Below are positions 55,423-64,000 of a DNA stretch of 64,000 nucleotides, piece after piece. Origin of the DNA: Halopseudomonas salina (lineage in GTDB: Bacteria > Pseudomonadota > Gammaproteobacteria > Pseudomonadales > Pseudomonadaceae). The translations under genes were made by a program, and so were the position numbers. The notes under the pieces were generated by a model. That model had not been told where the DNA came from, searched no databases, and saw only the letters and a list, made by a program, of their open reading frames with translations. How positions within the stretch are numbered: position 1 is the first letter of the stretch; the number at the start of each line of letters is the position of its first letter. Location of the stretch: contig NZ_VTTI01000001.1 in assembly GCF_008641105.1 (NCBI RefSeq), positions 536,375 to 600,374 on the forward strand, in the 5' to 3' direction.

Positions 55423-56442
55423 ATGCGCTGGAAAAATCGACCGGAAGGCTCCAACTGGGGCGACTTTGGCCCCGATGATGAACTGGGTCGGCTGAATCTG
55501 CTGACCCCGGAAAAGGTACTCCAGGGCGTAGCGGAGGTCCACGAGGGGCGGAGCTTCTGTCTCAGCCTGCCTCTGGACTATCCAGGCGGTAACGCTCTGA
55601 ACAAGCTGCGCCACGCGCCCCGGCGCTTTACCTCCGGACGCGGCGACAAGCTCAACTATAACTTTGCTCTAAACCGCCTCAATCCTGATTTTACCGACGT
55701 GGTCAGTGACGATGCAGTCCTGCTCTATACCCAGTACTCCACCCAGTGGGACGCGCTGGCGCACGTCGGCGGCCTGTTTGATGCCGACGGCGATGGTGAG
55801 GCGGAGCCTCTCTACTACAACGGTTGGCGTGCTGGGGAAGATATCCAGGGTCCCGCCGGGCACGAGGATGCACTGGAGGGCGTAAATGCCAGACGCCTGG
55901 GTATCGAGAAGATGGCCGAGACCGCCGTCAGCGGCCGGGCGGTGCTGATCGATCTGCAGCGTCACTGCGGCCACGAGCGCGTGCTGGTGGACCATGCGCG
56001 GCTGCAGCAGATCATGCGCGATGACGGTGTTACGGTAGAACCCGGCGACATGGTCTGCCTGTATACCGGCTTTGCCGATGTAATCCTGGGTATGCAGCAG
56101 CAGCCTGACGCCGAGGTTCTCGCGTCCAGCTGCGCAGTGCTGGACGGCCGCGATCCCGCGTTGTTGCAGTGGATCACCGATAGTGGCCTGAGCCTGCTGA
56201 TCGCCGATAACTATGCGGTAGAGGCCTATCCGGCCCGTGAAGGGCAGGGCTGTTGTGCGGCGCTGCCGCTGCACGAGCATTGTCTGTTCAAGCTCGGCAT
56301 CCATCTGGGTGAGCTCTGGTACCTGACTGAGCTCGCCGAGTACCTGCGGGCGGCCAAGCGTTGTCGCTTTATGCTGATCGCGCCACCGCTACGCCTGCCG
56401 GGAGCGGTGGGCTCACCCCTGACTCCGGTGGCGCTGGTCTGA
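55423..56442 (+). CDS. Cyclase-family hydrolase (kynurenine formamidase fold)
   Basis: 339 residues. PF04199-type metal hydrolase of the long bacterial branch. Near residue 110-120 the motif TQWDALAHVGGLFDADGDGE carries the first metal-site residues; VLIDLQRHCG and GDMVCLYTGF follow. Relatives hydrolyse amides or lactones. The substrate is unknown, but the gene lies beside a chemoreceptor and a TRAP importer. I use the ATG at 55423 (MRWKNRPEGSNWGDF); the frame goes back to 55318. Its stop abuts that of the chemoreceptor (TGATCA). Confidence 0.82.
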   Translation: MRWKNRPEGSNWGDFGPDDELGRLNLLTPEKVLQGVAEVHEGRSFCLSLPLDYPGGNALNKLRHAPRRFTSGRGDKLNYNFALNRLNPDFTDVVSDDAVLLYTQYSTQWDALAHVGGLFDADGDGEAEPLYYNGWRAGEDIQGPAGHEDALEGVNARRLGIEKMAETAVSGRAVLIDLQRHCGHERVLVDHARLQQIMRDDGVTVEPGDMVCLYTGFADVILGMQQQPDAEVLASSCAVLDGRDPALLQWITDSGLSLLIADNYAVEAYPAREGQGCCAALPLHEHCLFKLGIHLGELWYLTELAEYLRAAKRCRFMLIAPPLRLPGAVGSPLTPVALV

Positions 56443-58581
56443 TCAACGGTCGGCGCTGACCTGGAAACTGTCGGACAGCTGGTGCAGGCGAGTGGCTGTT
56501 TCCTTCACCTGACCCGAACTGGAGCGCAGCGTGCTGATGACCTTGGCCATGGACGCGGTCACTTCCGCCACGTGGCCGGCCTGGCGCCCGTGCTCCTTGC
56601 TGTTGGTGTCCATAACCGCAATCACTTCGAATAACTCTTCGACCGTCTGATGCAGGGTGTTGTTGTCATTGGCAGCGTTGTCAGCCTGGGTCAGTTGCTG
56701 GTCGACATCGCTGACCCCCTGCTCCATCAGATCAACCGCCTGGTGAGTGGCATCGCGTATCGCGTTGATGCCCTGATTGATTTCCGCCGCGGCACTGGCA
56801 GTGCGCGAGGCCAGCGCGCGTACCTCGTCGGCTACAACAGCAAAGCCCCGGCCATGCTCACCTGCGCGTGCCGCCTCGATAGCGGCGTTCAGGGCCAGCA
56901 GATTGGTCTGGCTGGTGATGTCGGTGATCATCGACACCATGCCGGCAATCTCGTTGGAGCGTTTGTCCACCTGCTGCACACTGGTGGCTGAGGTTTCAAC
57001 AATATCGCGGATCTTGCGTGTGCCGTCGGATACCGTTTCCAGTCGGCGCCCGGCCGACTCCACTACCTCGGCCATGGTGCGCTTCATCTGCGCCGCGGTA
57101 TTCGAGGCGCTGTCGATCGTCTGCACCTGGGCCTCGATCATCCCCAGCATCTGCTGGATGGTCACCGTTACCTCCTCGGCGGTGTCGCTGGCCTTCTGGT
57201 TGTGATCAAGCATCTGCTCGCTGTTTTGCAGGGCATGCCGGCTGGCCTGCTTGACGCGGCCAACTATGGTATCCAGGTTGTCGATAAAGCTGTTGGTCCA
57301 ACGGCCCAGCTCACCGGTTTCGTCGGCCACCAGCCGGCTGGTATCCATGCGCTGGCTCAGGTTGCCCTCGCCCTCGGCGATATTGCGGATGATTTCGGTC
57401 ATGCGCCCCATGCGTCTGGCCAACTTGCGCGTCCCCAGGCGCCAGAACCAGAAGGCGGAGAACGCCACCACCAGCACATTAAGCGCACTGGCGGCCGGCT
57501 GACCCAGGCCGGACCAGGCAATCGCAATCTGGCAACCGCTGATCACCAGCATCAGCAGCAGGAAAAGTTTCATCAGGCTGTAACTCAGTGAACGATAGCG
57601 GTACACCTCTTCCAGATCCGCCTCGCACATCATGCCCCAACGATCGGGGGAGCCGGTCAGGCTGAAGGTCACGCCCTTGCCGATCACCGGTATATGCCGA
57701 TAATCGGAGTAGCCAGGGTAGGTAACAAACAGGTTCTGCCCCTTGCGGATGGTTTCGCGTACCCCCGGGTGCAGCTGCTTGGTGGCAGGGTCGGTGAAGC
57801 GCACCTCGAATTCGGTATGCTCGCGCACGCTGACGGTACCGTAGCCGGTCACGATACCTTCCTTGAGATTACCGCCATGGCTGAAGGTGTTGTCTTCGAA
57901 GCGCGAGCGTGACAATGCACGACCCGGCTCGATGGCGGGGTCGAAGCGCGACTCCACCATGAACACGTAGTTGTCGCCGGATTCCTGATAGATGTGGCCG
58001 GCCTCGCGCTGGATCAGATCACCGAGTACATCGTTGGGTATCCGTGCGCACAGGCAGCATGGCTGATTCAGGTATTGCAGCGGCTGATAGAACATCAGCG
58101 TCACTGCATCGTGAAAGCTGGACGTTGAAGGCCCGAGCTCCCTGGTGCGCTGATCGATATAGGGGCCATGTAGGAACGGCGCTTGCAGGCCCTGCTGCAT
58201 GGCCTTGGAGTCCATAGGTGAGGCAGGTATTTGCTGTGCTGTGCTGATCAGGCAGCGGCCACTCGCGTCGACCAGGAACAACTCGCTGGCGTCGCTGATC
58301 TTGCGCATCAGCTTGAGCATTTGCTGGCGCTCGAGCGGGTTGCCGCTGATCTCCAGATCACGGGCGATGCTGTCCAGAGTGGTCCACTGGTTGTCGCACC
58401 ATTGCTGCAACAGGCGCATACGGGTGTCAGCCACGTTGTTGAAGATTTCTTCCAACTGCGCATAACGGTTGCTGTTGATCCGGCAGGCCCAGCCCATGCC
58501 GATCTTGCTTGCAGAACCGAACCAGGGTAGCCAGTTGCGCTCGGCCTCGGTGAGAGCCATTTCTTTACTACGAATGGTCAC
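56443..58581 (-). CDS. Methyl-accepting chemotaxis protein with unusual topology
   Basis: 712 residues. The signalling tip is intact: [20 protein letters not shown], then [20 protein letters not shown]. The N-terminal 330 residues look like a cache-type sensor (about 50-320; [26 protein letters not shown]), but no membrane helix precedes them; the two hydrophobic helices (about 336-356 and 364-381) come after, followed by HAMP. This would leave the sensor in the cytoplasm. The start is a GTG at 58581; an ATG at 58560 would make it seven residues shorter. Neighbours suggest it may respond to the TAXI-TRAP substrate. Confidence 0.85.
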   Translation of the reverse strand: MTIRSKEMALTEAERNWLPWFGSASKIGMGWACRINSNRYAQLEEIFNNVADTRMRLLQQWCDNQWTTLDSIARDLEISGNPLERQQMLKLMRKISDASELFLVDASGRCLISTAQQIPASPMDSKAMQQGLQAPFLHGPYIDQRTRELGPSTSSFHDAVTLMFYQPLQYLNQPCCLCARIPNDVLGDLIQREAGHIYQESGDNYVFMVESRFDPAIEPGRALSRSRFEDNTFSHGGNLKEGIVTGYGTVSVREHTEFEVRFTDPATKQLHPGVRETIRKGQNLFVTYPGYSDYRHIPVIGKGVTFSLTGSPDRWGMMCEADLEEVYRYRSLSYSLMKLFLLLMLVISGCQIAIAWSGLGQPAASALNVLVVAFSAFWFWRLGTRKLARRMGRMTEIIRNIAEGEGNLSQRMDTSRLVADETGELGRWTNSFIDNLDTIVGRVKQASRHALQNSEQMLDHNQKASDTAEEVTVTIQQMLGMIEAQVQTIDSASNTAAQMKRTMAEVVESAGRRLETVSDGTRKIRDIVETSATSVQQVDKRSNEIAGMVSMITDITSQTNLLALNAAIEAARAGEHGRGFAVVADEVRALASRTASAAAEINQGINAIRDATHQAVDLMEQGVSDVDQQLTQADNAANDNNTLHQTVEELFEVIAVMDTNSKEHGRQAGHVAEVTASMAKVISTLRSSSGQVKETATRLHQLSDSFQVSADR

Positions 58582-58788
58582 AGGGAATCTCTCTGATGCA
58601 AATGAATAGTACTTCTCTTTGCAAGAAGCGCACCGATCAGAGTCATTAATGCAATTGTTACGAAAAAAGGACCTCTCTAAGCCGCGGGTCTGAGTGCAGA
58701 TTGCAGGCTATGGTCCATTATGGTGCGAATACGCCTCTCGCAAGGCGGATGTTCGCACCAGAATAATGCATGTCGAGATACGATTTTG

Positions 58789-60732
58789 TCAGGCGGGGGC
58801 CAGGCGGCGGTGCACCCAGGTCAGCCCGATTGCTGCAGCAATCAGCCCAAAGGAGAGAACAAAAAGCATGGTCTCGGTAATGGGCACATAGGGATTGTAT
58901 GGCATGGCCAGAAAGAGTCCGCCGATCACGAATAATGCGCGCAACGGCCAGTGCAGCAGTCCGCGCTCACTGAGGTCCCCAAGCTTTGGCAAATACCCTT
59001 GCAATCCGCCCGCGATCAGAATGATGCCACCGACTGCACAGGTAATAGCCACGATGATCTCCAGCGCGCTGCCCTGCAGCAGCAATGCCGGCTCGAGTAC
59101 GAAGAAGAAGGGAATGAAGTAGATGATGCTGCCCATCTGCATCGACACGAAGCTGGTTTTCATAGGACTGCTACCGGCCACCGATGCCGCAGCAAAGGCG
59201 CCGATTGCCACTGGCGGGGTGATAAAGCTGAGCATGCCCCAATAGAGAATGAACATGTGCACGGCCATCGGATTCATGCCGCCGTTGATGAGCGCGGGGG
59301 CCAGGGCGATAGCCAGGAAGATATACGCAGCCGTGACCGGCATACCGATGCCCAGGATAAAACTGGTCAGCGCACCCATGATCAACAAGACCAGCATGTC
59401 GCCGCCGGCGATGAATAGCAGGTCGTTGGCGATAGTGCCAGACATGCCGGATACAGCGAGCGCGCCCATGATCAGGCCGACGCCAGCCATCAGGCCGGTC
59501 AACTCTGCAAACAGGGCGCCGCAGGCCTCGGCAAACTCCTTGAAGTCCTTCCACTGCCAGCGACTGTGCTTGCGCAGCTGGTTGATCACCAGCAGCAAGG
59601 CTGTCGCGTAGAAGGGCGCTATAGCCTCCTGCTTCATGAACAGCAGCATCCAGATCAGAAACCCGAATACAAAGATGTAATGCCAACCCTCCTTCATGGT
59701 CTGCTTTATTTTCGGCAGATCTATCGCGGGCAGGCCCTTGAGGCGATTGCGCGCCGAATAGAAGTCGATCTGGATAAACAGGCCGAAGAAATACAGCGCC
59801 GAGGGGATCGCGGCAGCCAGTGCGATTTCACCGTAGGGTATATCCAGAAAGGTGGCCATCACGAATGCGGTTGCACCCATTACCGGAGGCATCAACACAC
59901 CACCGGTGGACGCACAGGTTTCCACGCCTGCGGCGTAGGTCTTGCTGAAGCCGACCTTGCGCATGGCCGGAATCGACAGGGGTCCAGTGGTCAATACGTT
60001 GGTGACCACGCTGCCGGACATGGAACCCATCAGGCCGCTAGAGAAGATTGATACCTTGGCCGGACCGCCACGCACCTTGCCGAGCAGGGCGAAGGCCAGA
60101 TCGATAAAGAACTTGCCGCCACCGGTACGCTGCAGCGCGATACCGAATAACAGAAAGCCGATAACCAGATTGGCGAATGCCTGAGAAGGAATGCCCAGCA
60201 GGCTTTCATCGCTGTTGGTGTGATAGATGGCGACCAGGTCGATCGGCGTGGAAATGCCGGCAAAGCTGTCCGGCAGATAGCCCGCCAGCATGGGAAACAG
60301 CGAGGCCGCGAATACCACGACGAAAATCGGCCAGCCACCGCAGCGACGGGTGGCTTCCAGGGCGATAGCCCAGGTCAGCAGGCTGATATACACCACGTGC
60401 TGCGGTGCCATGTACTCCCAGCCCTCATCAACCGCCTCATTGGAATGGACAATAAAGAATACGCAGCAGGCGATACTGGCCAGACCTAGCAGCCAATCGT
60501 ACCAGGGTGTGGGATCCACCCGCCGTCCACGGCCAGCGGGAATGGCCACAAAGACCATCGGCAGCATCATCGCCAGCAAGCCATAGATGTATTGGCTGGT
60601 CAGCATGGTAAAGCCGGTATAGGCACCCAGATTGAATATCTGGTAGATCGCCAGCGCCGCCGTGGCGACGGCGGTGATACGCAACAGACTGCCAGCCACT
60701 GGGTGACGGATGGATTCTTGTTCTTCGGACAT
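58789..60732 (-). CDS. TRAP transporter permease, fused 4TM/12TM (TAXI type)
   Basis: 647-residue membrane protein in which the small and large TRAP subunits are fused, as in TAXI systems. The N-terminal four or five helices are followed by DctM-like motifs: IFSSGLMGSMSGSVVTNVLT, TGGVLMPPVMGATAFVMATF, LGIGMPVTAAYIFLAIALAP and MLSFITPPVAIGAFAAASVA. The ATG at 60732 follows GAGG at seven bases. It lies 65 bases after its binding-protein gene and forms a complete transporter with it. Confidence 0.93.
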   Translation of the reverse strand: MSEEQESIRHPVAGSLLRITAVATAALAIYQIFNLGAYTGFTMLTSQYIYGLLAMMLPMVFVAIPAGRGRRVDPTPWYDWLLGLASIACCVFFIVHSNEAVDEGWEYMAPQHVVYISLLTWAIALEATRRCGGWPIFVVVFAASLFPMLAGYLPDSFAGISTPIDLVAIYHTNSDESLLGIPSQAFANLVIGFLLFGIALQRTGGGKFFIDLAFALLGKVRGGPAKVSIFSSGLMGSMSGSVVTNVLTTGPLSIPAMRKVGFSKTYAAGVETCASTGGVLMPPVMGATAFVMATFLDIPYGEIALAAAIPSALYFFGLFIQIDFYSARNRLKGLPAIDLPKIKQTMKEGWHYIFVFGFLIWMLLFMKQEAIAPFYATALLLVINQLRKHSRWQWKDFKEFAEACGALFAELTGLMAGVGLIMGALAVSGMSGTIANDLLFIAGGDMLVLLIMGALTSFILGIGMPVTAAYIFLAIALAPALINGGMNPMAVHMFILYWGMLSFITPPVAIGAFAAASVAGSSPMKTSFVSMQMGSIIYFIPFFFVLEPALLLQGSALEIIVAITCAVGGIILIAGGLQGYLPKLGDLSERGLLHWPLRALFVIGGLFLAMPYNPYVPITETMLFVLSFGLIAAAIGLTWVHRRLAPA

Positions 60733-60797
60733 GAGCTGCCTCTTGTGCAATCTTGATCGGTTCGGCCGTATAAGGTCGGCGTCGGAGGGGTGTCAGG

Positions 60798-61961
60798 CTA
60801 GCGGCTGAAGCCTGGATCGAATCCGGCGGCTGTCAGTGCCTCCGCCCGCCGCGCCATCCAGCTGCCCTGAAAGGATTGATCGGATTCCAGGGACTCAGAA
60901 AGCTGTTGCTCCCACGCATCGGCGAGAATTTGTTGACGCTCCAGCAACCGCTGGTTGTGCGCCTCATACTCCTCACTCCACACGCCCTGCTCGCGGAAAT
61001 AGCGCACAGCGCCTTCGTGGTAAGGCATGACCCAGTCGAATACCTGGCGGCTCAGCTCCCAGCCTTCGGCACCCGGGGCCAGGGTCTTGAAGCTGGCGTA
61101 GTGGTCCTCGACGAACTTGGTCAGGGCATAGACCTCATCGATGCTCCTGTCAGCATTGGTCACCAATATCGGCAGCGCATAACCGCCGCCATTCCAGGGA
61201 TCCTGTTCTGACACGCCTGCTCCACGGGTTTCGAACTGGGGCAGATAATAGGGGATAACGTTCTTGGCCCGAGCCCAGGCCGCCTTCTCATCGGCAGTTT
61301 CATTGGGCATGTCCAGCCAGTTGATACCCCGCGGACTGGCGGCAATACGCTCCATCAGGGGCGTGCGAGTTGACATGGGCATTACATCGGCATGACCGTT
61401 GATGATGGCCTCAATGGCTTCATTGGTGCCTGATGCATCCACGCGGCGCACGTCGTCCCAGGTCAGGCCACCATAGGCAAGAACGGCCGATGTGATCATG
61501 TTGATGGAATCAGCGCCGCGGATGAATATCACCTTCTGGCCTTTGAGGTCTCGGGGGTGCTCGAGATCGGTATCGGCTGCGGCGGCCAGACCAAAGCTCT
61601 GGGTTCCCTGAGAGGCGAGGACCATCCGGATAGGTTGGGGCCCCCAGTCGGGCTTGTTAAACAGGAAAATGCCTTCCTGGCCGAAGTAGCTTGCGATACC
61701 GCACAGGCAGTATCCGGCGCGCCCAGTCTTGAGGGGGATCATACGGGACACATCGTTGCGTCCAGGCAGAATACGAATATTGCTGCCTTCTTCGAATTTA
61801 AGCAGACCACCCAGGGCCGCGGCCTGGGCATAGCCGGCGGCGCCAGTACCGTAGGCAGTCCAGACCATGACGCGGGGAAGGGCAGATTCAGCTGCGGCAC
61901 TTGCGGGTAGAGCCAAGGCCAGAGCTAGGGTGGTGGCGAATCGGTATAGGGAGAATCGCAT
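60798..61961 (-). CDS. TAXI family TRAP substrate-binding protein
   Basis: 387 residues. Signal peptide (1-24, ending ASAAAE) and a periplasmic-binding fold of the TAXI family (VMVWTAYGTGAAGYAQAAAL; ILPGRNDVSRMIPLKTGRAG; DLKGQKVIFIRGADSINMIT). TAXI proteins bind C4-C6 carboxylates, amino acids or unknown solutes. First gene of the pair with the fused permease. Confidence 0.92.
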   Translation of the reverse strand: MRFSLYRFATTLALALALPASAAAESALPRVMVWTAYGTGAAGYAQAAALGGLLKFEEGSNIRILPGRNDVSRMIPLKTGRAGYCLCGIASYFGQEGIFLFNKPDWGPQPIRMVLASQGTQSFGLAAAADTDLEHPRDLKGQKVIFIRGADSINMITSAVLAYGGLTWDDVRRVDASGTNEAIEAIINGHADVMPMSTRTPLMERIAASPRGINWLDMPNETADEKAAWARAKNVIPYYLPQFETRGAGVSEQDPWNGGGYALPILVTNADRSIDEVYALTKFVEDHYASFKTLAPGAEGWELSRQVFDWVMPYHEGAVRYFREQGVWSEEYEAHNQRLLERQQILADAWEQQLSESLESDQSFQGSWMARRAEALTAAGFDPGFSR

Positions 61962-62197
61962 AGATTAGACCTTTTGTGTTTCGCTGTGCGGAACATTGTT
62001 GTATTTGTGTTTCGCTCATCAGAACAACATTTTACTTGTGGGGAGACACAATGCAAAAGGCTGTACGTAATGAAAGGTTAACCAGGCGGGGGAGAATGTT
62101 AATAAATGATACAGGCTGTTGCTGTCAGCAAGCTGCCAGCCGCAAGCCGCAAGCCGCAAGCCGCAAGCCGCAAGCTACAAGCTACAAGCTAACCCCC

Positions 62198-62239
62198 AAA
62201 TCTAAATCCAAATCCAAATCCAAATCCAAATCCAAATCC
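62198..62239. repeat. AAATCC hexanucleotide tandem repeat
   Basis: AAATCT followed by six perfect AAATCC units (42 bases). It is AT-rich against a GC-rich background and would be prone to slippage. It lies between the heptanucleotide array and the terminator. Confidence 0.85.
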
Positions 62240-62255
62240 GGAATTCAGGTCAAAA

Positions 62256-62285
62256 AAAACCCCGACTCTCGCGAATCGGGGTTTT
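62256..62285. terminator. Intrinsic terminator between etfA and the TAXI gene
   Basis: AAAACCCCGA (62256-62265), ten-base loop, TCGGGGTTTT (62276-62285), with further As to the left (from 62252). For etfB-etfA on the minus strand this gives a stem followed by a run of Us. Confidence 0.85.
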
Positions 62286-62320
62286 CTTGCAGCTTGAAGC
62301 TTGTCGCTTGCAGCTGATCC

Positions 62321-63250
62321 TTACACCTTGCTTTCCAGTTCCGGAATCGCTTCGAACAGGTCGGCAACCAGACCGTAGTCGGCAACGCCAAAGATAGGTG
62401 CTTCTTCATCCTTGTTGATCGCAACGATTACCTTGGAGTCTTTCATGCCAGCCAGGTGCTGAATGGCACCGGAGATACCAACGGCGATGTACAGCTGCGG
62501 CGCAACGATCTTGCCGGTCTGACCAACCTGCATGTCGTTGGGCACAAAGCCGGCATCGACGGCGGCACGGGATGCACCTACGGCGGCGCCAAGCTTGTCA
62601 GCGAGCGTGTAGAGCATCTCGAAGTTTTCGCCGTTCTGCATGCCGCGGCCGCCGGAAACGACGATCTTGGCACCAGCCAGCTCGGGACGGTCGGACTTGG
62701 CCAGTTCTTCGTTGACGAAGCTGGACACGCCTGCATCCTGCGCGCTGGATACGGCTTCAACGCTGGCGCTGCCGCCTTCGGCAGAAACCGGATCGAAACC
62801 GGTAGTACGTACGGTGATGACCTTGATCGCCGCATCGGACTGCACGGTAGCGATAGCGTTACCGGCATAGATCGGACGCTTGAAGGTATCGGCGCTTTCC
62901 ACGTCGGTGATCTCGGAGATCTGGTCGACGTCGAGCAGGGCAGCAACCCGCGGCATGTAGTTCTTGCCGTTGGTGCTGGCCGCGCAGATTACGTGGCTGT
63001 AGTTCTTGCCCAGTTCGGCAACCAGCAGCGCGATGTTCTCGGGCAGCTGGTGGCCATAGGCAGCGTTGTCTGCCAGCAGGACCTTGGTAACGCCTTCGAC
63101 CTTGCCTGCTTCGTCGGCAACGGCTGAGCAGCCTTCACCGGCTACCAGCAGATCGATATCGCCGCCAATGGCCTTGGCCGCAGCAACGGTATTCAGGGTC
63201 GCAGCATTCAGCGCGGCGTTGTTGTGTTCGGCAATAACCAAAATTGTCAT
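62321..63250 (-). CDS. etfA: Electron transfer flavoprotein alpha subunit
   Basis: 309 residues. With EtfB it carries electrons from acyl-CoA and other dehydrogenases to ETF-ubiquinone oxidoreductase. The C-terminal FAD-binding domain has [20 protein letters not shown], then [20 protein letters not shown] and [20 protein letters not shown]. Its start directly follows the etfB stop. Followed by a repeat array and terminator. Confidence 0.97.
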   Translation of the reverse strand: MTILVIAEHNNAALNAATLNTVAAAKAIGGDIDLLVAGEGCSAVADEAGKVEGVTKVLLADNAAYGHQLPENIALLVAELGKNYSHVICAASTNGKNYMPRVAALLDVDQISEITDVESADTFKRPIYAGNAIATVQSDAAIKVITVRTTGFDPVSAEGGSASVEAVSSAQDAGVSSFVNEELAKSDRPELAGAKIVVSGGRGMQNGENFEMLYTLADKLGAAVGASRAAVDAGFVPNDMQVGQTGKIVAPQLYIAVGISGAIQHLAGMKDSKVIVAINKDEEAPIFGVADYGLVADLFEAIPELESKV

Positions 63251-64000
63251 TTAGATCACCTTGGCTTGGTTCTTCAGTTTGTCGACCAACTCGTCCACAG
63301 AACCTACTTTGATACCGGCACTGCGAGCGGTGGGGGCTTCAACCTTGATAGTCTTGACCGTGGAAGCGGTGCTGACACCCAGATCATCGGGCTTGAGCAC
63401 TTCCATCGGCTTCTTCTTCGCTTTCATGATGTTCGGCAGCGAAGCATAACGCGGCTCGTTCAAGCGCAAATCGGTAGTCACAATGGCAGGCAATTTCAGA
63501 TCAACTGTCTGCAGGCCGCCGTCGATTTCACGGGTAACCTTTACGCTTTCACCGGAAACGTCTACGGCAGAAGCGAAAGTGCCCTGACCGTAACCGCTCA
63601 GTGCAGCGAGCATCTGACCGGTCTGATTGTTGTCAGAGTCGATAGCCTGCTTGCCGAGAATGACTAGCTGAGGCTGTTCCTTGTCGACTACTGCCTTGAG
63701 CAGTTTGGCAACCGCCAGCGAACTCAGGTCTTCGGCGCAATCAACCAGTATGGCGCGATCGGCACCCAGGGCCAGGGCGGTACGCAGCTGCTCCTGAGCA
63801 GCGGTCGGACCAATGGACACAGCGATAACTTCAGTCGCTACGCCTTTTTCTTTCAGGCGTACGGCCTCTTCCACAGCAATTTCGCAGAAGGGGTTCATGG
63901 ACATCTTGACGTTGGCGAGATCGACACCGGTATTGTCCGCTTTGACGCGAACCTTGACGTTGTAATCAACCACGCGCTTAACGGCGACGAGGATTTTCAT
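63251..64000 (-). CDS. etfB: Electron transfer flavoprotein beta subunit
   Basis: 249 residues, complete, with its ATG on the last three bases of the window. Motifs: [58 protein letters not shown] (AMP/FAD-contact loop) and the ETF-beta signature [20 protein letters not shown]. Adjacent to etfA and transcribed first. Its promoter and ribosome site lie outside the window. Confidence 0.97.
   Translation of the reverse strand: MKILVAVKRVVDYNVKVRVKADNTGVDLANVKMSMNPFCEIAVEEAVRLKEKGVATEVIAVSIGPTAAQEQLRTALALGADRAILVDCAEDLSSLAVAKLLKAVVDKEQPQLVILGKQAIDSDNNQTGQMLAALSGYGQGTFASAVDVSGESVKVTREIDGGLQTVDLKLPAIVTTDLRLNEPRYASLPNIMKAKKKPMEVLKPDDLGVSTASTVKTIKVEAPTARSAGIKVGSVDELVDKLKNQAKVI

Larger units (their letters stand above)
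62141..62313. repeat. Paired heptanucleotide arrays near the etfA 3' end
   Basis: Left arm: CGCAAGC five times, then TACAAGC twice (62141-62189). Right arm: CTTGCAG, CTTGAAG, CTTGTCG, CTTGCAG (62286-62313). Same period and motif as the pair at 36.5 kb. The arms can pair imperfectly around the terminator. Confidence 0.75.
61962..62320. other. Intergenic region with repeats and terminator (359 bases)
   Basis: No supported gene. From left to right it holds: the promoter region of the TAXI gene on the minus strand (no clear elements found), a 7-base tandem array (62141-62189), a hexanucleotide tract (62198-62239), a terminator (62256-62285) and a second 7-base array (62286-62313) that ends seven bases before the etfA stop. 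The open frame 61976-62317 is a run of Ser/Lys/Pro translated from these repeats and is not a gene. Confidence 0.8.

Noticed and set aside
62141..62313. Possible CRISPR array
   Set aside because: Units are 7 bases with no spacers, and no cas genes are present.
61976..62317. 113-residue frame with Ser-Lys and Arg-Lys-Pro-Gln repeats
   Set aside because: The protein repeats are just translation of intergenic 7- and 6-base DNA repeats and the frame runs through a terminator.

Overview
The window looks like a chromosome segment from a Pseudomonas-type gammaproteobacterium, possibly the Halopseudomonas/P. pertucinogena side of the group (inference). It carries no rRNA, tRNA, CRISPR array, transposase, integrase or phage structural gene that I can see. 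From about 4.6 to 45.9 kb, setting aside one insertion, the gene order matches what I recall of P. aeruginosa PAO1 (phoU, response regulator, phoR-phoB, ubiA-ubiC, rubredoxin, rubredoxin reductase, HU, HDOD protein, recG-oxyR, ridA-spoT-rpoZ-gmk, yicC, rph, crc, pyrE, argB-algC-dut-coaBC, radC, rpmB-rpmG).

Layout. 0-4.3 kb: a nucleoside deaminase cut by the left edge, an MFS exporter, a TRAP permease pair (DctM/DctQ) with no binding protein beside it, and a YciA-type thioesterase. 4.6-6.7 kb: phoU and an iron-dependent alcohol dehydrogenase. 6.7-16.4 kb: a tight eleven-gene minus-strand cluster that I do not recognise as any described system. 16.7-45.9 kb: conserved housekeeping genes for phosphate sensing, ubiquinone entry, rubredoxin electron transfer, peroxide response, stringent response, RNA 3'-end trimming, catabolite control, pyrimidine and arginine synthesis, sugar phosphate interconversion, CoA synthesis and two ribosomal proteins. 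45.9-55.3 kb: envelope and signalling genes (M23 peptidase, fatty acid desaturase, fasciclin, GGDEF-EAL protein, MscS channel, cupin, undecaprenyl-diphosphatase, tRNA hydroxylation protein). 55.4-62 kb: cyclase-family hydrolase, chemoreceptor, and a complete TAXI-type TRAP transporter. 62.3-64 kb: etfA and etfB.

The 6.7-16.4 kb cluster is the main point of interest. It encodes, in transcription order: a peptidoglycan-binding/CHAP-like cysteine peptidase; a protein with three ribosomal-L7/L12-C-terminal-like repeats; a TPR-like protein; a 574-residue protein with an OmpA-like domain set inside a second conserved scaffold; three smaller paralogues of that scaffold; a very basic Arg/Gln-rich helical protein; a scaffold paralogue with an Ig-like tail; a coiled-coil protein ending in a PASTA domain; and a last scaffold paralogue also ending in a PASTA-like domain. 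Six of the eleven share three sequence blocks (A: xAxAQxxLD; B: LGFxPxFYxF; C: SAEGxSxxxxxLVxVPxP). None has a signal peptide or membrane helix, although four types of cell-wall-binding module are present. The cluster sits between phoU/alcohol dehydrogenase and a response regulator that lies close to phoU in PAO1, so it looks like an accessory insertion in a conserved neighbourhood.

Two intergenic regions, after crc and after etfA, carry the same kind of paired 7-nt tandem repeats of the CxxCAAG/CTTGxxG type. Start sites are judged from Shine-Dalgarno motifs and family lengths. All names come from reading motifs, not from database searches.
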